45,866 bases of DNA from Oscillospiraceae bacterium. GTDB lineage: Bacteria > Bacillota > Clostridia > Oscillospirales > Ruminococcaceae. The number at the start of each line of letters is the position of its first letter. The first letter of the stretch is position 1. The notes beneath the pieces were generated by a model. It searched no databases and was not told where the DNA came from. It saw only the letters and a list, made by a program, of their open reading frames with translations. A program made the position numbers and the translations under genes. Location of the stretch: NCBI GenBank assembly GCA_022800935.1, contig JAAWRH010000031.1, forward strand, positions 1 to 45,866, in the 5' to 3' direction. Shown piece by piece: positions 6,958-14,964 of the stretch.

Positions 6958-8547
6958 ATGGTTGTGAAAGGAAAACAAAAATTTGCGGCATTGATAGTGT
7001 GTGTTCTAGTGCTCAGCGCATTGTTCAGCGCCTGCGGGACCGCGCCCCCCACAGAAGAGCCTGTGGAACAGAGCTCGGTTCCAAGCAGCGCGCCGGAGAG
7101 CTCCCAGAATGCTCAGAGTTCTGAAAGCCCTGTGGGTACTGGAAATACTGAGAGTTCTCAAAGCGCCTCCGCGCCTGCAAGCGCCGGATCGGAGGCCCCG
7201 GCTTCCTCCTCCGCTCCCGCCGAAGGGGAAAAATCTCTGCCCTCAAAAATGCGGTATCTCTGCGACCAGGGCTTTGACTATGCGGAGGAGTTTCAAAACG
7301 GCTATGCCTTCGCCCTGCGGGGGCTGGACTGCGGCTATGTGGACCAGAGCGGCGTCTTTCAGGTCTGCTACCAGATTTCCCAAGAAATTTGGGATAATTG
7401 GTTCCATGAGGTGGTCATGGACGAGGTCTTCTTCACTGTTGCCGACCCTTCTACCGGGGATGTGGGGAGCTACTTCCCCATGTCGGAGGAGGGGCTGTAT
7501 CCCTTCTACCAGGAGGGGAGCGGCTGGGGATATCGGAATATTCTCACTGGGGAAACCATCGTGGAGCCCCAGTTTGATTTCCCAGCCCCCTTCAGCGAGG
7601 GCCGTGCCGTGGCCGCCCATACCGTCACCGAGGTCTATGAGGGCGGCGGATCAGCCCACTCTGAATACAAGGTGCTCGATACCAGCGGCAGAGAGCTCTT
7701 CCGGCCCCGTGAAGCATTCCAAGGCCGGTACTGCAACGGCTTGCTCCAGGCGAATATGGGAGAAGAAGAAACCTGCCACCTGGTGGACAGGGATGGGAAC
7801 ATCGTTATGGACCTGGGATTTCCGGGGTATTTTAATGTGACCCAGGGCGAACCCTATGGCTATGAATACGGCTTCGGCGGCAGCTGCAATAACGAGGGTG
7901 CCTGGGACCCGGAGCATATTCTGACCTGGCTGGCGGATGAAAACAACAATGTAACGGAGTCGTTCTACATCAATTCCTCCGGCCAGCGCACCCTTACCAC
8001 ACCCGCGGGCGCGGTAAACGTTGGAGATTTCAGAGGCGGTGTCTGCGGGTATCTCAGTGAAAACGGAAAATGGGGCCTTTGGAATTACAAAGGCGAGCTG
8101 CTCACCTCTGCCCTCTATGAGGACTTTGGATATTTTGGGTACAACGGCGACCCAGCGGTACTGGCGGAAGAGGATTATTCCTGGGCTACCGAGGACGGGG
8201 TTTCCTACTGCATCCTGGACAACAAGGGCCAGAAGGTGGGTACCGAAATCTATGAAGGCATCGGCGGCTACTCTGACGGGCTGATGGCGGTCTGTAAGGC
8301 CGGAAAATGGGGATACCTTGTGCCCGACGAAGGGATGGTCATCGACTTTGCCTTTGACGCCTCCGGACGGTTTTCCGAGGGAATCTCCTGGGTGGAAAAG
8401 GACGGAGAACATTATTACATCAACAAAAAGGGAGAGCAGCTGGAGGGCGCGTCCACAGAGGTTTATTACACCTGCGAGGAGGGGGCGTTCCTGACGTTCA
8501 ATGACGGGAAGTACAATTTCGCGGTGATTGATACCGATAACCGGTAA
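6958..8547 (+). CDS. WG-repeat lipoprotein
   Basis: A 529-residue exported lipoprotein. A hydrophobic signal ends in the lipobox LFSAC with the lipidated Cys at about 26. A Ser/Pro/Glu-rich linker follows to about residue 90, then a long region of repeated WG/KWG-type beta units with phrases such as GSGWGYRN, NGKWGLWNYKG, AGKWGYL and, between them, FSEGRA/YSDGLM/FSEGIS. WG-repeat proteins are found on bacterial surfaces; their ligands are mostly unknown. ATG 6958 follows AGAAAGG; a TTG one codon earlier is less likely. It is monocistronic, ending in a strong terminator at 8556-8597. Confidence 0.88.
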   Translation: MVVKGKQKFAALIVCVLVLSALFSACGTAPPTEEPVEQSSVPSSAPESSQNAQSSESPVGTGNTESSQSASAPASAGSEAPASSSAPAEGEKSLPSKMRYLCDQGFDYAEEFQNGYAFALRGLDCGYVDQSGVFQVCYQISQEIWDNWFHEVVMDEVFFTVADPSTGDVGSYFPMSEEGLYPFYQEGSGWGYRNILTGETIVEPQFDFPAPFSEGRAVAAHTVTEVYEGGGSAHSEYKVLDTSGRELFRPREAFQGRYCNGLLQANMGEEETCHLVDRDGNIVMDLGFPGYFNVTQGEPYGYEYGFGGSCNNEGAWDPEHILTWLADENNNVTESFYINSSGQRTLTTPAGAVNVGDFRGGVCGYLSENGKWGLWNYKGELLTSALYEDFGYFGYNGDPAVLAEEDYSWATEDGVSYCILDNKGQKVGTEIYEGIGGYSDGLMAVCKAGKWGYLVPDEGMVIDFAFDASGRFSEGISWVEKDGEHYYINKKGEQLEGASTEVYYTCEEGAFLTFNDGKYNFAVIDTDNR

Positions 8548-8555
8548 ACTTAATG

Positions 8556-8597
8556 CGGGGCTGTGAAAAAATCATTCTTTTTCGCAGCCCCGATTTT
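8556..8597 (+). terminator. terminator of the WG lipoprotein gene
   Basis: GGGGCTG-GAAAAA pairs with TTTTTCGCAGCCCC and is followed by a T-containing tail. Confidence 0.8.
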
Positions 8598-8729
8598 GCC
8601 CGTTCAATTTTTCTCACTCCTTGCGATAATCTCTCTTTTTTTCTAATATACCATATCCCACGCAAAGTTTCCATAAAAGTTTTCAGTCAACATAAATGAA
8701 TTATTTACAATTACTGTACATACTATGTA

Positions 8730-8758
8730 TTGACATAATAGGCAAATAGCAGTATGAT
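8730..8758 (+). promoter_or_regulatory. promoter of the RelB/YoeB pair
   Basis: TTGACA (8730-8735), a 17-nt spacer and TATGAT (8753-8758) lie just upstream of the antitoxin gene. A partial inverted repeat TGTACATAC-TATGTA at 8715-8729 abuts the -35 and may be the antitoxin operator. Confidence 0.75.
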
Positions 8759-8780
8759 TTAAGTGAAAGGAGTTGATTAC

Positions 8781-9038
8781 ATGGCATCGACCAGCGTCAC
8801 CATACGGATGGATGAAAATCTGAAAAGACGGGCGGAGGCCCTCTTTGAAGATATGGGATTAAACATGACAACGGCAGTTACTGTGTTTGTTAAAGCCGCT
8901 GTACGTCAGAACAAAATACCATTTGAAATTTCGGGTGATCCATTTTATTCTGAAGAAAACATGGAAAGACTGAGAAGATCAATCGCTCAAATGGAATCTA
9001 CCGGAGGCACCGTCCATGAGGTAGACTTAGATGATTAA
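8781..9038 (+). CDS. RelB/DinJ-family antitoxin
   Basis: An 85-residue antitoxin. The N-terminal half has the ribbon-helix-helix pattern of RelB/DinJ (TSVTIRMDENLKRRAEALF, then LNMTTAVTVFVKAAV). The acidic C-terminus (VHEVDLDD) would wrap the toxin. ATG 8781 is preceded by GAAAGGAG; an upstream GTG would place the ribosome site inside the gene. The stop overlaps the toxin start by 8 nt, giving coupled translation. Autorepression together with the toxin is the rule in this family. Confidence 0.92.
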   Translation: MASTSVTIRMDENLKRRAEALFEDMGLNMTTAVTVFVKAAVRQNKIPFEISGDPFYSEENMERLRRSIAQMESTGGTVHEVDLDD

Positions 9039-9294
9039 ATCATGGACAGATGAAGCCTGGGATGACTTTGAATACTGGACCAAGCAGGATAAAAAAACCT
9101 TGAAACGCATTTTACAGCTTCTGAAGGACATTGACCGAAATGGATATAAGGGATTAGGAAAACCCGAAAGGCTGAGCGGGAATATGTCCACATATTGGAA
9201 CCGGAGAATAGATGATGCAAACCGTATCGTTTACCGCATAGAGGGCGAGACTATAAAAATCGTTCAGTGTGGTTCACATTACAGAGACAAATAA
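9031..9294 (+). CDS. Txe/YoeB-family mRNA interferase toxin
   Basis: An 87-residue RelE-fold toxin of the Txe/YoeB type, which cleaves mRNA at the ribosome. Diagnostic stretches are the start IKSWTDEAWDDFEYW, the centre GLGKPERLSGNMSTYWNRRI, and the C-terminal RIVYRI plus QCGSHY, including the terminal His-Tyr of the active site. The pair is complete and has its own promoter, so it is probably functional. A hairpin at 9314-9340 follows. Confidence 0.94.
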   Translation: MIKSWTDEAWDDFEYWTKQDKKTLKRILQLLKDIDRNGYKGLGKPERLSGNMSTYWNRRIDDANRIVYRIEGETIKIVQCGSHYRDK

Positions 9295-9313
9295 TTTAAA
9301 ATCCCCAAAACCC

Positions 9314-9340
9314 CAGCCGCCGGATTTCCCCGGCGGCTGT
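9314..9340. terminator. bidirectional terminator between YoeB and XRE genes
   Basis: CAGCCGCCGG pairs with CCGGCGGCTG around a 6-nt loop. It lies between two convergent genes; T runs are short on both sides. Confidence 0.65.
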
Positions 9341-9351
9341 CCTTATGTATC

Positions 9352-9594
9352 TCAATATATCTCCTGCTCCAGGTCCCGGAAGAGGTCGTCATCAAAAAAA
9401 TCAATAATTGTGACGTCTAGACCGTCGCAGATTTTTTTGATGGTGGAGACCGTGGCGCTGCGGTTGCGGCCGCTGACAATGTTGTTCAAAGTTGACTGTG
9501 TGATACCACTTACTGTGGAAAGTTTATTAACAGTCATATTTCGTTGGCCACATATGTCCAAGATACGCAGCCGGATCGCTGTCCCGATGACCAT
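9352..9594 (-). CDS. XRE-family regulator
   Basis: An 80-residue Cro/CI-type regulator. The helix-turn-helix lies at about residues 8-65 (MTVNKLSTVSGITQSTLNNIVSGRN, then VSTIKKICDGLDVTIIDFF). I chose ATG 9594 because GGGGGTG lies 8-9 nt before it; two longer starts exist. Acidic C-terminal tail. It is transcribed convergently to yoeB and away from the sugar transporter; its target is unknown. Confidence 0.85.
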   Translation of the reverse strand: MVIGTAIRLRILDICGQRNMTVNKLSTVSGITQSTLNNIVSGRNRSATVSTIKKICDGLDVTIIDFFDDDLFRDLEQEIY

Positions 9595-9750
9595 GCAGCC
9601 AACACCCCCTTGCATACAAACAAATTCAAGAAAATCGAATAAACTATACAAATTGGCCGAAGAACACATAATAAAATTAACTTTTTTGGCTTATCTACTC
9701 GTGTATCCCCAGTGTATCACAAAATAAATAAAATAATTACCCCTTTTGAG

Positions 9751-9779
9751 TTGACTTTTCACAAAACAGATGCTATTAT
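9751..9779 (+). promoter_or_regulatory. promoter of the sugar ABC importer operon
   Basis: TTGACT (9751-9756), a 17-nt spacer and TATTAT (9774-9779), giving a leader of about 295 nt before the first permease gene. Confidence 0.65.
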
Positions 9780-9883
9780 TGCCTTAAAAGTTTGAAAAAA
9801 TTTTGAAATAATTATAACTTTTTCGTTTTCACCACCTGAAAGGCAAGGGTAAGATAGATAATCCGCTGGAATATAGTTCTTTG

Positions 9884-9917
9884 AATTATATAAAACAGTG
9901 AATTATATAAAACAGTG
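9884..9917 (+). repeat. 17-bp perfect tandem repeat in the importer leader
   Basis: The 17-nt unit AATTATATAAAACAGTG occurs twice in direct succession (9884-9900 and 9901-9917) inside the untranslated leader. It may be a slippage product or a repeated binding site. Confidence 0.85.
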
Positions 9918-10081
9918 CAAAACGCCCAAATCGACAGAAGAAATAGGAATGGTAATTTTTACTAAAGGAAAAACAAAAATTGCCAGTTTCCGCTTTTCTA
10001 TTCCCTGTCATGGGAGGGACGGACAGTCCCACAATAATGTGCGCTGTGTTAATAAAATTCTTTTTGAGGAAGGTGCGCCAT

Positions 10082-11029
10082 ATGAGTACTGCAACATCCT
10101 TGCAGAATACAAAGCCGACGGGATTCAAAAAGGTCCTCCATGACATTTGGGCCTCCCGGTGGCTCCAGCTCCTGATCTTACCCGGCCTTATCTATTTTAT
10201 CATCTTTAAGTACATACCTATCTATGGCGTGCAGATCGCTTTTAAGGATTACAAAATCCGGGATGGCATCACCGGCAGCGCTTGGGTCGGATTTAAGCAC
10301 TTTAAGACATTCTTTACCGGACCGTATGCTTTTAAGTTGATCCGAAACACCCTACTTCTTAACTTCTATAACCTGATCTTCGGCTTCCCGCTTCCCATTC
10401 TCTTTGCCCTGCTGCTTAACGAAGTAAAGTCAGTGTTCTTTAAAAAGTTTGTGCAGACCGTCAGTTATCTGCCTCACTTTATTTCTCTTGCAGCGGTTAT
10501 CGGTATGCTGTCCATGTTCGTCGCTCCTTCTACCGGTATTGTCAACAAGATCATCAACTTCTTCGGCGGCGAATCCATCGCCTTTTTGACCGAGCCCGGA
10601 TGGTTCCGCACCCTGTACGTCATCTCCGGTATCTGGACTGGCTTGGGCTGGGGCGCAATTATCTACATTGCGGCTCTGTCCGCTGTGGACCAGGGGCTAT
10701 ATGAGGCGGCCGCCATCGACGGGGCCAACCGCTTCCACCTGATGTTCCACATCTCCCTCCCCTCCATTATGGGCACCGTCGTGGTTATGTTCATCCTCCG
10801 GGTCGGCTCCATGATGTCCGTCGGCTCCGAAAAGGTCCTGCTGATGTACAACGAGCTCACTTATGAGACCTCCGACGTTATCAGTACCTTCGTTTACCGC
10901 CGCGGTCTTCAGAACAACGACTACAGCTTCTCTACAGCCGTTGAAATGTTTAACTCTATCGTGAACATTATCTTCCTGTGGGTTGCCAACTCCCTGTCCA
11001 GAAAATTCACCGAGAGCAGCCTGTGGTAA
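10082..11029 (+). CDS. sugar ABC importer permease 1 (LplB type)
   Basis: A 315-residue inner-membrane permease of the carbohydrate uptake (CUT1) class with about six membrane segments. The EAA loop reads YEAAAIDGANRFHLMFHISLP near residue 210, which contacts the transport ATPase. The start at ATG 10082 follows AGGAAGG. It is the first gene of an operon with a second permease (34 nt downstream) and a lipoprotein. No ATPase gene is present, as is usual for this class, so a shared MsmK-like ATPase elsewhere is expected. Family members import oligosaccharides such as aldouronates or host glycan pieces; the substrate here is unknown. Confidence 0.93.
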   Translation: MSTATSLQNTKPTGFKKVLHDIWASRWLQLLILPGLIYFIIFKYIPIYGVQIAFKDYKIRDGITGSAWVGFKHFKTFFTGPYAFKLIRNTLLLNFYNLIFGFPLPILFALLLNEVKSVFFKKFVQTVSYLPHFISLAAVIGMLSMFVAPSTGIVNKIINFFGGESIAFLTEPGWFRTLYVISGIWTGLGWGAIIYIAALSAVDQGLYEAAAIDGANRFHLMFHISLPSIMGTVVVMFILRVGSMMSVGSEKVLLMYNELTYETSDVISTFVYRRGLQNNDYSFSTAVEMFNSIVNIIFLWVANSLSRKFTESSLW

Positions 11030-11063
11030 TAGGGCTGACTTTTAACGAGGAGGAGCTTGCTTT

Positions 11064-11960
11064 ATGATTGCTGATAAATCTGTATCATCCAAGGTGATGG
11101 ATATCATCGTCTATGCAACTATGATTATCGTCCTGGTTGTTACGCTGTATCCGGTTCTCTATGTTATTTCGTCATCCCTGTCCAGTGCCAACGCCAACGA
11201 TAGAGGACTTGTCACTATCTTCCCGGTGGAATTCAACATTGATGCCTACAAGGGCATTTTCCATATGCCTACCCTGACAAGGGCGTTTAAAAACTCGGTT
11301 ATCATCACCGCCGGTGGTACTGCCATCAATATGCTCTTTACCACCACCTATGCCTATGCCCTTTCCAGAAAGAGACTGGCCCTGCGGGGAATCTACACCA
11401 TCATCGCCATGATTCCCATGTACTTCTCCGGTGGCCTGATTCCCTCCTTCCTGTTGATTTCCCAGACCCTCCATCTGTATAACTCCTGGTGGGCTTTGAT
11501 TCTTCCCGGTGCCATCAATACCAGCAACATGATTATCATGAGATCATTCTTCGTTTCGCTTCCGGCGGAACTGGAGGAATCCGCCTACCTTGACGGCGCA
11601 AATGACTTTGTTATCTTCTTCAAGATTATGTTACCCTTGTCCCAGGCTGTTATGATGACTGTCGGCCTATACTACCTGGTGGGACACTGGAATTCATGGT
11701 TCTCCGCAATGGTTTACCTCAACGAAGACGAAAAGATGCCTTTGCAGTATATGCTCCGTCAGATTGTTCTCCTTTCCGCCAGTCTGGATCAGGCGGCGTA
11801 TGACGGTGAGATTGTCACCGACAGCAGCCTGTACTTTACCAACTATGTGGCGGTTAAGTATGCTACCCTGGTGTTCTCCATGGCTCCAATGATGATGATT
11901 TATCCTTTCATCCAGAGATTCTTTGTCAAGGGCGTTATGATCGGTTCCGTTAAGGGCTAA
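11064..11960 (+). CDS. sugar ABC importer permease 2 (YtcP/LplC type)
   Basis: A 298-residue permease with six membrane segments and the EAA-type loop EESAYLDGANDFVIFFKIMLP. It has a strong AGGAGGAG ribosome site. It forms the heterodimeric channel with the upstream permease. The C-terminal RFFVKGVMIGSVKG is typical of the family. Confidence 0.93.
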   Translation: MIADKSVSSKVMDIIVYATMIIVLVVTLYPVLYVISSSLSSANANDRGLVTIFPVEFNIDAYKGIFHMPTLTRAFKNSVIITAGGTAINMLFTTTYAYALSRKRLALRGIYTIIAMIPMYFSGGLIPSFLLISQTLHLYNSWWALILPGAINTSNMIIMRSFFVSLPAELEESAYLDGANDFVIFFKIMLPLSQAVMMTVGLYYLVGHWNSWFSAMVYLNEDEKMPLQYMLRQIVLLSASLDQAAYDGEIVTDSSLYFTNYVAVKYATLVFSMAPMMMIYPFIQRFFVKGVMIGSVKG

Positions 11961-12038
11961 TGCTTCACTGATGTCTACCCCTATGGCCCGTTTGGTGGGC
12001 CAGATGAAATAAACATATATCAAGAAAGGACGAAAACT

Positions 12039-13706
12039 ATGAAGAAAACGCTTTCCATTCTGATGGCAGCGCTGATTTGCGCTGGGTCTCTGGCAGGCTG
12101 CTCCGGTAACTCCAGCAGCACTCCTTCCAGCAGCACCCCCGCCAGCACCGGAGGTTCTTCCTCCACCGCCCCCGCCAGCACTGGAGGAGATACTTCCTCC
12201 GCACCTGCCGAACAGCAGGGTGAGGCCAGCTATGACAAAGAGATTGAGCTGGAAATCCTTCGCCGCGGTGACGTTCCCACCGAGCCCACCGAGCATCTGT
12301 TGGACGAAATGCTCAAAGAAAAATTCAACATGGTGTGGAAGAATACCTATGTAGCCGGCAGCGACCTGTCTACCAAGATTACCACCCTGTATGCCGCAGG
12401 GATGGAGCCCGACTTTATCTGGAACGTTCGTCCCGCATGGGGCAGCGATGCCTGGACCGAGGCCGGATATTTCCGCGGCTTTACCCAGGAAGAAATCCTG
12501 AACCTGATTCCCGGTTATGAGCATCTGTGGGACAGCCAGGGCGAAGGTATCTTCAAAGGCTATCTTTGGAACTACCTGTCTTGGTCTGATGGCAAGATTT
12601 ACACTCTGCCCACCTCCCGTGACACGGCCGGTAATATGGCCTGGGTCTATCGTAAAGATGTCTTTGACAAGTGTGGAATTACCGAGTTCCCCTCTAATCC
12701 CGACGAGTTCCTCCAGGCTTGCCGCACCATCAAGGAGAAGATGAATATCGTTCCTCTGGTTGACGCAAGTGACCGTCCTCTGTTTATTATTTCCAAGTGG
12801 GGCCAGATGTGGGGCCTGCCCGATATGCTGCCCGATATGCCTACCTTTGTAAACCCCGTTACTGGTGAGTTCTACGACTATGTTTACGATTCTGACACCT
12901 ATCGTGGGCTATGCAAGTTTGCCTACTCCATCGTTTCAGAAGGCCTGATGTATCCTGAGTTTGCCACAGCTACATCTGACCAGGCAAAAGCCTATGCGGC
13001 GCTGGGCAACAAGGCCCTTATGTACGATTACCCCGCTAAGTTGGCAGAGGACAATAAGTTGCAGAAGGACAATGTTCCCGATGTTGACTGGCAGTGGACC
13101 GACGTTGTTCCCTCTATCAATCCCGATAAGCGTTCCGTTAAAAAGGACAACTACCATTCTGCTGATATGCGCGCCTTTGCTTCCAGTGCAACCGATGAGC
13201 AGGTTGAGCGTATGTGTGCGTTCATGCAGTGGAGCACCACCGAAGAGGGTATTACCTTCCACAGCTTCGGCGTAGAGGGTGTTACCTATGATGTGGTTGA
13301 TGGCAAGAAGCAGATTAAGGATCAGTTCTCCACTCCTCTGAAAGCGGAGGGCGTTGGCCTTGGCACCTATCAGATTGGTTCCTCCGGTATGTGGAAAGGC
13401 TCTGAGTATATTTCTACCTATACCCCTGTTCTGGCTGAGTGGGAAGAAAAGATTCTGAAGAACCCGAAGAATGTCTTCGTTATGCCCGCTATCATGAAGT
13501 ATACCGAAGAGGAGACCTCTCGTGTTACAGAGCTGAACACCTATCTGACCGACGCTGTGAACAAGTGGCTGCTTCTGTTCATGACTGGCCAAAAGGACCC
13601 TGGCAACGACGCTGACTGGAACGAGTACAAGGCAGAACTCGAAAGCCTGAATGTTAAGGAACTGAGAGAGATCTACAAGACCGTTTACGAGCGTTCCGGC
13701 AACTAA
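12039..13706 (+). CDS. extracellular sugar-binding lipoprotein of the ABC importer
   Basis: A 555-residue solute-binding protein, long like other LplA-type members. Signal peptide with lipobox LAGC (Cys21), then a Ser/Thr/Pro-rich linker to about residue 60, then two alpha/beta lobes. Recognisable stretches are LDEMLKEKFN, LYAAGMEPDF and TSRDTAGNMAWVYRKDVFD. It captures substrate outside the membrane and delivers it to the two permeases encoded just upstream. A GAAAGGA ribosome site precedes ATG 12039. The operon ends at a terminator at 13743-13775. Confidence 0.92.
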   Translation: MKKTLSILMAALICAGSLAGCSGNSSSTPSSSTPASTGGSSSTAPASTGGDTSSAPAEQQGEASYDKEIELEILRRGDVPTEPTEHLLDEMLKEKFNMVWKNTYVAGSDLSTKITTLYAAGMEPDFIWNVRPAWGSDAWTEAGYFRGFTQEEILNLIPGYEHLWDSQGEGIFKGYLWNYLSWSDGKIYTLPTSRDTAGNMAWVYRKDVFDKCGITEFPSNPDEFLQACRTIKEKMNIVPLVDASDRPLFIISKWGQMWGLPDMLPDMPTFVNPVTGEFYDYVYDSDTYRGLCKFAYSIVSEGLMYPEFATATSDQAKAYAALGNKALMYDYPAKLAEDNKLQKDNVPDVDWQWTDVVPSINPDKRSVKKDNYHSADMRAFASSATDEQVERMCAFMQWSTTEEGITFHSFGVEGVTYDVVDGKKQIKDQFSTPLKAEGVGLGTYQIGSSGMWKGSEYISTYTPVLAEWEEKILKNPKNVFVMPAIMKYTEEETSRVTELNTYLTDAVNKWLLLFMTGQKDPGNDADWNEYKAELESLNVKELREIYKTVYERSGN

Positions 13707-13742
13707 TTGCTTTTGCTTTTCTATTAGCTTAATAGAAAAAAG

Positions 13743-13775
13743 GCCGCCCCGGAGAAATCCGGGGCGGTTGTTTTT
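13743..13775 (+). terminator. terminator of the sugar importer operon
   Basis: CCGCCCCGG pairs with CCGGGGCGG around a 6-nt loop, followed by TTGTTTTT. Confidence 0.92.
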
Positions 13776-13805
13776 GGGCGGAGATTGATAAATTGCTTTG
13801 CAGTC

Positions 13806-14483
13806 TTACAATAATTCTTTGGTTTTAATTGATTTGATAAATGTTTTTTTCAGTTCTTGCGGCTTGTAAAAGAACGCTTTCTCGGATTTGCTTAACCGCT
13901 TTTCGGAGAGCTTTATTGACAGCAATTCAAGGCTACAGATATAATCCGCAAGCTGTAGCAGCCGGTATTCTAACGGTGACGCTTTTCTGAATTCAACGTT
14001 AGATAAAAGCAAGCTGAAAATCGTGTTTAACACCAAATTCAATTCCTGTTGACCGTTATCATAGTAAACAATAATTTTTTCAAACGATGTAAAATACTCA
14101 TAATGCTTGTTTATGTAAGATTTTAAGCATTTGGAGAGATGAGATGTGAGAGAAAATTTGTCATTTGCTTCCTTGCGGTTGATTTTTATTGTGGTATGTA
14201 AAATCGGAGTGTGAAGAAAAAACATGCGCATTTTGTAAAGTATTTGTCTGCGTTCGTCGATAGTCATATAATGATAAGGTTCTTCTCTGCGAATAAGTGG
14301 TCCAGTGTGAATATATTTTTGTTTGGGGTCAATATATGAGATCGCGTTATCAAGCTCCGCTATCGACTGATAAATATCATCCGATTGATTATGAAAAACA
14401 AGCGATACTAGATAATAAGGTGAGTTATTTTCCACCTTTCCGAAGTCGCCGGATTCGTCCACAAAAATACTCAGCAAACTCAT
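13806..14483 (-). CDS. DUF3800 protein
   Basis: A 225-residue protein with the DUF3800 hallmarks: N-terminal FVDESGDFG (about 7-15), a central IIVYYDNGQ, and a C-terminal LLQLADYICSLEL. The two acidic sites suggest an RNase H-like metal-dependent fold; members are frequent on mobile DNA, but the substrate is unknown. ATG 14483 follows GGAGAG; a TTG five codons upstream overlaps that site. The gene is visibly A/T-richer than its neighbours, a sign of transfer. It is preceded by a promoter and a short leader ending in an intrinsic terminator, so its expression may be controlled by attenuation. Confidence 0.85.
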   Translation of the reverse strand: MSLLSIFVDESGDFGKVENNSPYYLVSLVFHNQSDDIYQSIAELDNAISYIDPKQKYIHTGPLIRREEPYHYMTIDERRQILYKMRMFFLHTPILHTTIKINRKEANDKFSLTSHLSKCLKSYINKHYEYFTSFEKIIVYYDNGQQELNLVLNTIFSLLLSNVEFRKASPLEYRLLQLADYICSLELLSIKLSEKRLSKSEKAFFYKPQELKKTFIKSIKTKELL

Positions 14484-14501
14484 TTTCAAACTCTCCAAAA
14501 T

Positions 14502-14586
14502 AAAAAAATGACGGGGAAGTGTCCCCGTCTGCGGTGGCCCAGATCAAAAGACCAAGCCAATATGCGGCATACCGCATATTTATTAT
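14502..14586 (-). ncRNA. short terminated leader RNA before DUF3800
   Basis: Downstream of the minus-strand promoter the transcript would contain a 9-bp hairpin with a 4-nt loop (14559-14580) and then an 8-bp G/C stem (14510-14529) followed by seven T (14508-14502). This is an intrinsic terminator placed only about 20 nt before the DUF3800 start. The product would be an RNA of about 85 nt with partial read-through into the gene. No known riboswitch class is recognised. Confidence 0.6.
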
Positions 14587-14592
14587 ATGATT

Positions 14593-14621
14593 ACTATAGC
14601 ATGTTTATTCTGAAATGTCAA
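14593..14621 (-). promoter_or_regulatory. promoter of the leader RNA and DUF3800
   Basis: TTGACA (14621-14616), a 17-nt spacer and TATAGT (14598-14593) on the minus strand. It stands back to back with the plus-strand promoter at 14644-14672. Confidence 0.8.
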
Positions 14622-14643
14622 GTCCTTTTTAGAAGAATCAGGG

Positions 14644-14672
14644 TTGACAAAGTGGGAAGAGTCAAGTATAAT
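14644..14672 (+). promoter_or_regulatory. consensus promoter of the antisense RNA
   Basis: A perfect sigma-A promoter: TTGACA (14644-14649), 17-nt spacer, TATAAT (14667-14672). The only downstream product before the first terminator is a small RNA. Confidence 0.88.
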
Positions 14673-14678
14673 AAAGAC

Positions 14679-14778
14679 ATAAAAGGTGGTTCCGCCAGTA
14701 GACGGTTGGATCCCCCGTTAAAAGCTTAAAATAATCGTCGTGCTTTTCTCAGGAGGACGGCGATTATTTCTTTTTGTT
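14679..14778 (+). ncRNA. putative RNA antitoxin (type I, antisense)
   Basis: From the promoter at 14644-14672 a transcript of roughly 100 nt would start near 14679 and end at a hairpin (AATAATCG-CG against CG-CGATTATT, 14731-14768) followed by CTTTTTG. Its 3' half is complementary to the end of the minus-strand small-toxin frame at 14764-14849. This is the layout of Fst/TxpA-type type I toxin-antitoxin loci, where the RNAs overlap at their 3' ends. The 5' part contains a GGTGG/CCGCC and an ACGG/CCGT stem. Confidence 0.6.
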
Positions 14779-14849
14779 GTTAATCTGGATAAACAGATTA
14801 CAAATGCCGATGATTACCAGGCAAAGTTGTAAGACTTCATTAATGTCAT
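14764..14849 (-). pseudogene. small hydrophobic (holin-like) toxin, frameshifted
   Basis: On the minus strand a frame ending with TAA at 14766-14764 encodes NEVLQLCLVIIGICNLF followed by QINNKKK, a single membrane helix with a basic tail typical of Fst/TxpA-like type I toxins. The ATG at 14849 with AGAGGGG before it is in a different frame and gives only 11 codons. One missing base between that ATG and the EVLQ segment would explain this, so the toxin looks recently broken. No minus-strand promoter was found upstream. Confidence 0.5.
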
Positions 14850-14870
14850 AAGACGCCCCTCTTATTACAT

Positions 14871-14922
14871 GAAGAAATAATCGCCGCACCTTTGCAACAA
14901 GGACGGCGATTATTTCTTTTTT
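14871..14922 (+). terminator. second hairpin of the antisense locus
   Basis: GAAATAATCGCCG pairs with CGGCGATTATTTC around a 20-nt loop and is followed by six T on the plus strand. Its arms nearly repeat those of the hairpin at 14731-14770, so the two hairpins bracket the toxin relic like an inverted and direct repeat pair. Confidence 0.7.
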
Positions 14923-14964
14923 GCCACTCTAATACCTGAAAGTAAAAACAAAGGAGTATACGCC

